Made by a program: the position numbers and the translations under genes | Shown: in pieces, positions 54,864-64,000 of the stretch | Layout: every line of letters starts with the position of its first letter | How positions within the stretch are numbered: the first letter of the stretch is position 1 | Origin: Physcia stellaris | Taxonomy: Eukaryota > Ascomycota > Lecanoromycetes > Caliciales > Physciaceae | NCBI GenBank assembly: GCA_018902385.1 | Contig: JABSSW010000014.1 | Span: forward strand, 1 to 64,000 | Direction of reading: 5' to 3' | Length of the DNA stretch: 64,000 bases | The notes under the pieces: model-generated | Database searches by the model: none | What the model was told of the DNA's origin: nothing | The model's input: only the letters and a program-made list of their open reading frames with translations

Positions 54864-56372
54864 TTACATGACACATTCAGGTACCTTGTTCAAGTGGGTA
54901 TTTGAGAAAGTCGATTCTCGCGGCGTCTCCTCCAGATTTATGCCCGGTCTGCAGGGTGCTTCATACCCATTAGGAAACCGCTCAACTAATTTCCTCATCT
55001 CATCAATCAATCTAGCAAAGTCAGCATTGCAGTGAACGCAATAACCCGCATGGAAGCGAGTCAATTTCAAGTCGGAGCTTGTCAGATTACTCAGGGATAT
55101 CCAAACAAAGTCATGATGACCTCGAAAATTCACCCATTCACTTACATCTGGCGGAAGCGCGGGTTTGCACGGAACAAACATGAGTCGTGCAACCTCGAGC
55201 GACTGGTCGCGGTTAGCCGTGTCTTGACTACCATGCTAGTTATACGGACATAGAGTAAAGCGAGTTCCTATCCGCATGATCCTCTAATGGTAGGGCTATT
55301 GGATAGTTCCTATGATACGCTTTGAGATAAGCGCGTCCAAATTTGAAACGGACATCTGGTCGCATCGTCCTGACTTCATCTATGGTTTATAGCCTTAGTA
55401 TTCAGTTGTGTAGGGAAAACTTACGATGTACAGTATACAGCTTACATTCATTGTGGCCATAGAAAGCCGAGGCGTCAAAGACTATTGGCTCCTCTGTAGC
55501 AATATCCGTAGCAGCGTTTCCGTACCACATGTCACCGCTTCGCTGGATCAGCGCCTCGTTTCGTATCGGGATTGAGCATACTGTACTGAATCAGACATGG
55601 CTTGACTTTGCGTCCTTCCGTCTCGAGGGGTCTAAGAAGGCGAGGGATAACCATCTCAAGCATCGAGGAGGTCAATGAAATTTGTTCCTCCGTAGGCGGT
55701 CCTTGCGCTTCCTGCTCGAGCTCGATCATCCTTCGAAAGTTGTTGGAGAAATACTCTTCCCAGGAGTCTGTCCATCTGTTGTCCTGCGGCAAGATGCCAT
55801 TGTAGGTTGTCAAATGGTACCCGACTTTTCCATTCGGGGACGTGGAATTACGATGCAGCTCAGCAAGCCTGGCTGTAAATCTATCTACGTCGGGTAATTC
55901 GAGGTCCATTTCGTGGAAGTCGCAAAGGAAAAAATGCAGGTCTTCATTCGTTTGAAAAGTACCCCAGGCGATAGGCCTTGGTACAAAGGTCGGACTGATG
56001 GCATATATTGACTGCATAGACTCATACTCTCCTAACATCATACCACGACCACGGTCTCCTTCAGCAACCTGGAACCTTCTCAGCTTTGGTAGCCTATGAA
56101 GAGAACATTGTGGCCAAGACCTTCAAGAAATAATCTTTCGCCGTGCCATCAGGCAGTTCAGTCACCACTCGCGCTGTTCTCGTCCACGAGCTGGCGCCAT
56201 GTCCGGAAGCAGATATGACCCGTGTGCCGGCAGGAAAGCCTTCGTTCGAATCTGTCAGTGCCTGCAAATAGTATTGTAGCGCCATTGACTGACAAGCTAT
56301 GACATTAGGATCAACTTCGATGTTTGTAAAGCCTGATTGAGGCGTCGGCGTAGCTTCAAACAAGTCAGTCAT
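54864..56372 (-). CDS. fructosamine/ketosamine-3-kinase-like protein
   Basis: This family phosphorylates sugar-derived Amadori adducts so that proteins can be deglycated. Exon 1 (56372-56121, 84 codons) ends at DYFLK with the ATP-binding Lys. Exon 2 starts at 56,068 with VAEGDRGRGMMLGEYES and runs to VKPCLI. An intron GTACAG...GCGAAG then restores IHGDMWYGNAATD, the catalytic HGDxW-N loop, followed by IVFDASAFYGHNEYEVRTM with the metal-binding Asp. Later exons read RFKFGRAYLKAYH and, at the end, LIDEMRKLVERFPNGYEA, as in fungal members. The last intron (about 54,990-55,250) is uncertain. HGDLW is HGDMW here; activity is plausible but unproven. Confidence 0.7.
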
Positions 56373-57401
56373 CTCTCAGCTACTGTGGGCACTGCTACTT
56401 GAAAAGAAGCCAGGGGGGACATACGGAGTATTTGAACACCCTCAACTGCGGCATTGTGTATGCAACTAAGAGGCTCGATAAATTTGAACAGAAATAGATC
56501 GCTCGTTTGGCGTGCACAAGAGGATCCATTGAGCAGTCCGATAGGACCACGACAGGTGCATGATTATGTATTCTACTGCACGCCAAAAGCAGCATCAAGG
56601 ACACGGCTACGCGCTTTGATTGCTTGAAGCCGGCGAATAGCCGACTAGACTATGTCTATGTAGGGGCAACTCTGAACATGAGTGGCCTCTGGACTCAAGT
56701 GTACGAGACTACGACAACGAGAACGGTAAAAGAGTGACGGATGCACTTGCCGGGCCCGCACAGTCATCGTCTAAGAGTCTAGACGCCGAGCCTGGGTGAC
56801 AGCCATCAGTCATGGCTACTCGATCTCATTCGTATGCAGTAAGACAAGACGGAAGAAGTCATCAACACAGGTTGGCAATCAATCAAATCACCCAATGTAG
56901 TTGATGCGCCTAGAGGAGATATTTTCGTTTCCTCTTGAATTGCACAAATGGCGGTTGAGACTAGCTGAGACCTTAAGCTTAGCGATAGGTTGTTGCTGGT
57001 AGGGCCGGGTTTGTGCAGCAAGGCTGTCCAGTCATCTCAGCCTTCAGTCGACGAGATCCGAGGTGGGGTAAACGCTTGGGTTCAGCAGCCGCGAACTCTG
57101 CATATTATTGAGCCAGCGTTTCCTCGAGAGATTTGACACGCTATAAACCTCCATGGGTTATTCCAGATCGCTGTCAATGGACTCTTTACAAGGCAATGAA
57201 CATTTCCCGAGTGCCATCGTGACGTTTGATCATGCCTAAGGTTCTGGTTCGAAGCTGCAACGGCGGATCCAATGGAATAGCTTCCCATGGTATTCGCTCA
57301 GCTCTATCTCTCGTTGAGTCGGTCCTAATTACGATGATTAGTTCGTTCGCCGAAGAAGCAAGGCGAGCGCCTCCTCGCGTCTTTCTCTTTTAGATAAGTC
57401 T
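56373..57401. other. gene-free upstream region of kinase-like and NLR genes
   Basis: This is about 1 kb between divergent genes. Several frames of 68-71 codons occur on the minus strand with no recognisable domain. The first coding exon of the NLR must lie here, because no ATG is in frame in its second exon; candidates include ATGs near 57,155 and 57,325, but I cannot choose. Confidence 0.4.
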
Positions 57402-60400
57402 TTGCGCGCGGTCGTTGTTCAAGGTACAGGGACCGAGAAGGAGCTTGATGTGAAAGGGTCCCTAGGATTATGTCTGCTTTATGAGCCTTCCGAGCCGTTG
57501 GTAGACCTTATTTTCGTCCACGGCCTTCGCGGAGGCTCACGTAAGACCTGGAGCAAGACCGATGAGCCCTACCATTTTTGGCCCAAGGAATGGCTTCCCC
57601 GGGACCCGGATTTCAAATATGTGCGGATCCATAGCTACGGCTACAACTCGGACTGGGCGGAAACTCGGCAGAGCTTTCTCAACGTCAATGACTTTGGAAA
57701 GTCTCTGTTGGGTGCTCTTTATGATTCGCCGTTGTTAAGGAGCAACAACGATGTATGCGCCTGATGCCGTAGTGTCTCTATCACGAAATGCTGTTGCTGA
57801 GAATATGTAGACTCCAATAATCCTTGTTGGACATAGTATGGGTGGTCTGGTAATCAAAAAGGTATGTTTTGTACCATAGTCCTTGATTGGTAGCTGAAAA
57901 AAGGTTGTGATAGATGTATGTACTGGCCCGTCAAGATGCAGCATACGAAATTTTCGCCAAACGCGTCCAAGCAGTGGTGTTCCTTGCGACGCCTCATCGT
58001 GGCTCTGACTCTGCACAGCAGCTTACAAATATTTTAAAAGCATCCATGTCTCACGGGAGCAAAGCGTACGTGAGCGACTTGGAACCTGGATCCTGGGCAT
58101 TACAATCCATCAATGAGGACTTCCGTCATTATTCGAATGATCTGCAACTTCGATCATTCTACGAGACACTGAAAACTCAGATAGGCATGAGCTCGACACT
58201 CATAGTTGACAAACAGTCTGCCACTTTAGGCTACCCAAATGAGAAAAGTGCATTGTTGAACGCATCGCACCGTAGCATCTGCAAATTTGACGCCCCATCG
58301 GATCCGAACTTCATCACCCTCAGAAACTCGCTGGTCTCCTGTATTGATGATATGACGAAGAATAGTAAGTTGCCAGGTGATGACCTGGCTGCACGAAACT
58401 GATAAGAATCAAATACAGCATTTGTTCGAAAGCGGGAATACTACCAAAACCAGATGCGGTCTCTACAAGCGTACCTAGGCGTGCAAGAAAAACCAGAAGA
58501 TGATTTGATCTCACTTGAGGATGCACGTGTAACAAACTCATGCCAGTGGTTCACATCTAAGCAGTCGTTCCAGGATTGGATCGATACAATACAGATCCAT
58601 ACGAGGCACTACTGGCTAAGCGCAAAGCCAGCTACTGGGAAGTCGGTTCTTGCCGGCGCTGTTATTGATATCTTGGAGGACCTCAATTTGGACTGCAGCT
58701 ACTACTTCTTTCACCACAATGATATAGCAAAGTCCACGCTCAGCGGCTGCTTGAAATCTTTAGCCTTTCAAATGGCTCTAAGTAATTTCAGAGTCCGCCA
58801 AAGGCTCTTAGAGATGATCGCCGATGATATTCATTTTGAGCCGCATGATGAGCGCGTCATATGGCGTAAAGTTTTCATGAATGGCATCTTTCAGGCTGAA
58901 ATATCCGATCGGCCACATTACTGGGTAATTGATGCCTTGGACGAGTGCAAGAGTCACGGAAATTTGTTCTCATTCCTAGCAAAAGCCGAAAGCTCGTTTC
59001 CACTCAAGGTTTTCATCACCAGTCGATCCTCGAATGAATTCGATAAACACTTCACGATACTGGGTGACACGGTCATTGCTGACCAGATCTGTGTGGAAGA
59101 TACGCTTCAGGACATTCGACACTATGTGCAAGCCAAAATTGAACATCTCCCGTTAGATCAGGAGCGCCTCGATATCGTCGACACTATTGTAAACAAGTCC
59201 TCGGGCTGCTTCCTATGGGTAGTGCTGGTACTAGAAGAACTGCAAAAAGTCTACACTCAGTCTGATATTTTACAAGTCCTGGAAGAGGTTCCTCCTGGCA
59301 TGGAATCATTATATCGTCGCAGCCTAAGAGCTATGTCTGAGAACGTAAGAAGTAAAACACTTATCAAAGCGATCATAGTGTGGGTCATGTGTGCAACACG
59401 CCCACTGTCTGTTACCGAATTGGCTAGTGCCCTGAATATGTCTCCTAATATATCAGTGTTGCCTCAAGCATTGGAAAGCTCCATCCGCATGGAATGCGGC
59501 CAGCTAGTGTTCATTGACAAGTCGAATAAGGTACAGATGGTCCACCAAACAATACGAGAGTACTTGTTAAGCAAAAACCACGAGTCCGAATTCGGTATTC
59601 AAGGCCCGCTGGGTCACGCGTTCATAGCGACTACCTGCCTCAAATATCTTATCAGCGAGGAATTGCGACCTCCCAGAAACCATCTACTTATCAAAATCGC
59701 CTCACGGCTCACGAAGCGATCGACCTTCTTAGAGTACGCAAGTAACTCCTTCAATTGCCATATTCGAAGGGCTCACTCTAGCGACGACGCTTTGTTGGGT
59801 TTACTTGACAGCTTTCTCACCACAAATGTTCTCTGCTGGGTCGAGGTGATTGCGATGTCCGGAAACCTCTCTCAGATTACCAGAACAGCAAAAGATCTAA
59901 AAGCCTTTCTTAACGCGCGAGCAAAGTACAAGTCGCCTATCGGGTTACCCGTCCAGAGGGTCGATATGTGGAGTAATGACCTTATTCGTATAGTCGCTAA
60001 ATTTGGTGAAAAGCTCGTGAGCATACCTTCTGCTATCTACTATCTAATACCACCTTTTTGCCCACCAGAAAGCGCTATCGCAACCCAATATGGCGGGCCC
60101 TCAAGAGGCATGGCCTTGGTAGGGCTGCCTAGATCAGACTGGGATGATCGATTATGCTGTTTCTCATATGGTAACAAACAAGCAGTGGCCATAGCGTATG
60201 CTGACAAACATTTTGCGGTGGCACTGTCCGACAAAACCGTGACTCTATATTATGCTTTGACATTCCAGGAATCCAAATCGTTCTTACACGTTGAACCGAT
60301 CAAGGTCCTTGCGTTCAGTACGTCTGGCAGACTTCTCGCTTGCAGCGGGCGGAAGCGCGTCCAAATCTGGGATCTGGCATGCGAAGAACAGAGTACTATC

Positions 60401-62206
60401 TTTGACGTAACTCATGAACCGTTGTCACTTCTCTTTGTGGAGCAAGAGACCGTCGTCAAGGCATTGACTCGAGACAACACCATCTATTCTTGGGACCTAC
60501 CAAGTAAACTTGCCCAAGCTCTACGAATCGGACAAAATCCATTCGAGGAAGAGACAGACAATTTCCGGCGCCCACTGACTGCTGCCACTTGCTCACCAGA
60601 CTTGAATATGTCGGCTGTCGTGTATCGTGGTCGGCCTATCTGTCTCTTTGATCTCGACTATGATATTTTCTTCGGCTATTGCAGCAGAGACGCAGTCACG
60701 GATCAAGAAAGCAGTAATCTCGAAGAAGCCGGTGTCACCCCTGTGTTGGACCTTGTCTTTAACTCAAATCCTGATATCAGTCTTCTCGCAGCTACCTACA
60801 TCGATGGAGATCTGGCCTTGTTCGAGCCTTGCGAGTTGAGTTTGCTCATTGTTGTTCAAGCTGATGCGACAATACTCTCATGCAGCCCGAACGGACGTAC
60901 ATTAGCCACCGGGAGTTCAGATGGGGTAATTCAACTATATGAATTCGAAACCCTACGATTACTCTATCGCATTCAAGCCGATGATTACGCCATACGAGCT
61001 ATTGCTTTTAGCAGCGACAGTCTTCGTTTTACCGATGTCCGCGGCCCACAAGCTAGCGTTTGGGAGCCTTCGGTCCTCGTTCGAAGCGAAGCATCAGAGA
61101 CCGAGAGCGTCTCTGATACTACTCTACCAGTCCCCAAAACTGTCGAGACTAGTGAGCTTGATAGTTTAGTGGAGATCACGACCCTTGTATGTCATGCAAA
61201 TGGGAAGGACATCTTTTGTGGCAAAGAAGATGGAACGATCGCAGTCTACGATACAGTTACAGGCCAGCAAGTCCAGATTTTGTACCAGCATGTCGGAGAG
61301 ATGCCTGTGCTCAACATGGTCTGGGGAGAAAAACAGCAGATCTTAGCTTCTGTTGATGCATCCAGCAGCATCATCGTGAGAACGCTGAACCAAACCTCCA
61401 AATTATGGCAAGTCCAGGACTTGGTTTTAGACGCTCGAGTTGACAATTCAGTTCGTCAATTAATCCTTGACCCGGACAATAAATATTTACTTGCCTCGAC
61501 CGCCGAGTTGGATACACTTTGGGACCTCAAATCTCTAACATCTAGTACTCGTACCTTTCTTGGAAGACGGGTGTGGAGATGGGTTAACCATCCTATGCAA
61601 GCAGACTCCCTGCTATTGGTAGACTCCAAAGCGGTCTCTATATTTAAATGGCAACAACTTGAGCCGGTCTCTCGTGGCTTCGAGGCAAATATCAGTTGCG
61701 ACGCAATCAGGGAAGGAGGTCTATCAAGCGTCAGTGTCTTTGTTAAGGGCAGATATGTGTCTATCAACTTCGAGTCTCAAGCTCGCCATCAATCCAACAA
61801 GGAGTTCCTTGTGTTCGACCCATCCCAGCTTCAATTCGATCCTGAGAAGGTCATGCCATTGGGGGACTTCCAAGACGCCTCTGGAAAAGTTAAGCACATC
61901 ATTGGAGGGGTCGGATCGAAGGTCCTGTTCCTGGATCATCAACTCTGGGTTTGTTCGCTGAACCTAGTGGAGCAGAAGGGCAGGATCAGTCGTCACTTCT
62001 TCCTTCCTGACGAATGGATTACGACAAGTCGCAATCTACTTTGCCAGGTGACTTCACAGGGTTTCTTGGTGTTTGTCAGACACCACTCCTTAGCCATAGT
62101 CCATCGAGGTCTGAAATTCGAGGAAATCATTTCTGGACCGACGTTGCAGAGACCGCGAGGTACACTGCCTTTACTACACCACAAGGCACAGAGTGCACCT
62201 TCATGA
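57402..62206 (+). CDS. NLR-type protein: SesB-like hydrolase, NACHT and WD40-like repeats
   Basis: Exons 57402-57752, 57811-57861, 57914-58364 and 58419-62206 join in frame to about 1,546 residues. The true start lies in an undefined upstream exon. Residues about 1-290 form an alpha/beta hydrolase of the SesB type: LIFVHGLRGGSRKTW, the nucleophile elbow GHSMGG, LATPHRG and a late ASHRSICKF carrying a likely catalytic His. NACHT follows with Walker A AKPATGKSV (about residue 355) and Walker B YWVIDALDECKS. The C-terminal 750 residues contain divergent WD-like blades (LACSGRKRVQIWDL, LATGSSDGVIQLYEF, IFCGKEDGTIAVYD). Such fungal NLRs trigger cell death upon non-self recognition. No frameshift is seen. 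The blades are diverged, not the near-identical tandem repeats of fast-evolving NLRs. Confidence 0.85.
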
Positions 62207-64000
62207 ACGGTGAGGAAGCGCCTGCGCAAAAACAAATACAATTCTGTGGGAGTGGGAAACCTGACGACAAAGGAGGTCAGGTTATCAAAGGCCTACGAAC
62301 ACCAGACTGTAGAACTGTTAAAGCCTAAGCATGGGCGAACGCTTGATAAGAGCTCTCGTTGCATTGGCAATTTCTTGCAAGATTGTATGCTGTCTGTGGA
62401 GAACATGGCCACTACGATTTGCTGTCACAAAGCTCTCCTGTCTACATGTTTTTGGTATCCAAAGACGTGTGAGGGTCTACGATCTCAAGATCCAGGTCTT
62501 ACTCAGGGGCGTTTTTCGGGAGTACTCAAAACTAGGCTCATATAGGCAAAGCTTGAGTACTCCCGAAAAACGCCCCTGAGTAGGTCCAACATCAGCGATG
62601 AGCGGGGTCGAGGGTTGGCAGGGTCCGGGAGCTACAGCCCGCCCATTAGCAGCACCAGTAGGGGGCGGCCGGGCGGCGACGGCGCAATCTCCGCCGGGGA
62701 GCTACTTGATGGGGTGAAACATTAGCGTGCTTGTGGCGGAGAGGGGCTCATTGAGGGGCACCTCCATCTGGTCCTGGAGGGTACTTGGTGCTTAAGGTAG
62801 GCAAGAATGCATCATACTAGAGTATATTGTAGAAAAGCTAGCGATTATTGTCTCATCCATCAAGCCCTGAAATCATGTGAACTTGAGAATTAGAACAGTA
62901 CACTCACAGTTGACGATATCGTAAGGCAGAAGGACGTGGACAATGGTCACCCAATGACTGAGATGCCTCCAAAGACTATGCCAAAGATAGTTGAGATCTC
63001 GGCATTGAGTTCTCGTGAGATGATTATCTTGAGTCCCCTTTCAACTGCTTGAATTGCCAAAAGTTTCCCGGCCCAACTCTTCGGCGAAGTTAATCTGGAA
63101 AGGCCGCCTTGATTGGTGCATAACCCGAGCTTTTGACTTCACGATCAACACGCACAAGTCTTTCACCCTTATTTCCTTCCGAAACAATGCACCTTTGCTC
63201 TTTCGATTGCTCTTAAACCTAATACCTGATACCACTCGGAACTCATAGACCTCTTCATAGCTGCAAATACGTCCTACACCTGGGTGCCACACCTCGCATG
63301 TGCAAATGGCGGTACTCCTACCGTAGGAGCTTGGTCTTTGCACGGTTCGGTCATCGAAACAAGACGACAGTCGTCAGCTCCTCGGACGCCAGGAGCATTT
63401 GGTGATCGTCGTCTTTGGCTTACGATCAACCTCCCGTACTAAGGTAATGCATTTTGCTCTTCGCCCAGCACGAGGGCACCTTGTCACCATTCACCAACGA
63501 CCTGCAAGCATCCCGTTTCCCGACGAAGCCAATGCGCCGGCTCAGGATACCCTGCCGAGCCTGCTCGCGCGGTATCACATCACTGAGACTGGTTAGCAGG
63601 CACTTTGGGGATCGTGCTTCCCGTCACACGCTAACCAGCTATTGGTCCATACCCCCATTCATGACCTTGCAAACCTCACCACGTTATTCTCGTGCGAAGT
63701 CACTCTTCCTCGCTCACTGCAAGTCTCGGCCTCTGCTCTCGAGAATAACCCTCTCACCCCTCCTGATACCTCCTCTTTCTCCTCCTCGTCTGTCAGCACT
63801 ATCAATTGTTGTTCGCCTTGTTCGAGCGGTGTAACCGTCCTGCGCCGTCGTCGTGTGGAGAGGAACATCCCACGTGTGAGTTGCCTCATCCTGTGAGCTG
63901 CCTCATTTGTGACCTACTTGTGTTGCATTGTTGCACTACATCAAGATAGTAGCGCAGAGACCTCCGTGGCTACTGTACCGCAAACCTGCTTGAGCAATTT
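62207..64000. other. gene-poor end of window
   Basis: No supported gene. A GC-rich patch lies at 62,640-62,700. A minus-strand hydrophobic stretch around 63,037-62,955 (GLKIII...then TIFGIVFGG) may be the last exon of a membrane protein, but no upstream exon could be joined. Frames at 63,343-63,041 and 63,454-63,834 are unrecognised. Confidence 0.35.
62500..62582. repeat. 83-bp hairpin with 30-bp perfect arms
   Basis: 62,500-62,529 (TACTCAGGGGCGTTTTTCGG, then GAGTACTCAA) is the exact inverse complement of 62,553-62,582, with a 23-bp loop. It lies about 300 bp after the NLR stop codon. It could be a minimal MITE, or a transcribed hairpin in the NLR 3' region. Confidence 0.8.

Noticed and set aside
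55260-55310. tRNA-like stretch (CCTCTAATGGTAGGGC)
   Set aside because: It lies within an exon of the kinase-like gene and does not fold into a cloverleaf with paired acceptor arms.

Overview
The window is nuclear DNA of a filamentous ascomycete (Pezizomycotina). The evidence is short GT-AG introns of about 50-60 bp, a HET-domain gene, an NLR of SesB/NACHT/WD type, fungal arrestin-like and F-box families, a GH71 alpha-1,3-glucanase and a DASH-complex subunit. I could not fix the class. The genome looks two-speed: two AT-rich blocks (about 1-5,336 and 48,390-53,290) bracket normal gene-bearing DNA with sharp edges. I saw no tRNA, rRNA or CRISPR array.

Layout. 1-5,336: AT-rich, mutated repeat DNA without intact genes, holding one less mutated inverted-repeat element. 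6.6-12.8 kb: an HSPA12-like Hsp70 gene, a divergent P-loop GTPase and a coiled-coil protein. 13.9-24.6 kb: housekeeping block with a sphingoid-base-phosphate phosphatase (LCB3 type), Rho4 GTPase, Dad1, a small conserved protein, an arrestin-like protein, a PPIL3-type cyclophilin and Zpr1. 25.3-32 kb: two probably frameshifted genes, a HET-domain gene and a gene-poor stretch. 32.6-36.4 kb: two related F-box genes. 36.8-47.1 kb: ALG2, secreted GH71 glucanase, a short-chain dehydrogenase, an NTF2-like protein, the snoRNP factor Bcd1 and an ankyrin protein. 48.4-53.4 kb: a tyrosine-recombinase retrotransposon (DIRS order) riddled with transitions. 53.7-62.2 kb: an F-box-like fragment, a fructosamine-kinase-like protein and a large NLR. 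The last 1.8 kb has no gene I can support.

The main discovery is the mutation pattern in the AT-rich blocks. Canonical RIP in Pezizomycotina hits CpA. Here CpA, TpG and CpG are intact, while CpT and CpC (on the other strand ApG and GpG) are nearly erased. In the first 1,469 bases I find no CT, CC, AG or GG at all. The retrotransposon carries a mutated and an unmutated copy of the same about 130-bp repeat 371 bp apart. Hand alignment shows about 26 transitions, all at CpY or its complement, and none at 11 CpA, 8 TpG or 4 CpG sites. This is direct evidence for a CpY-specific RIP-like process. It also explains why Pro, Gly and Trp are missing from reading frames in the saturated blocks and why the element's conserved Trp codons became TGA.

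CDS coordinates below give outer limits; exon joins were worked out by hand from splice signals and frame arithmetic, and single-base slips are possible.
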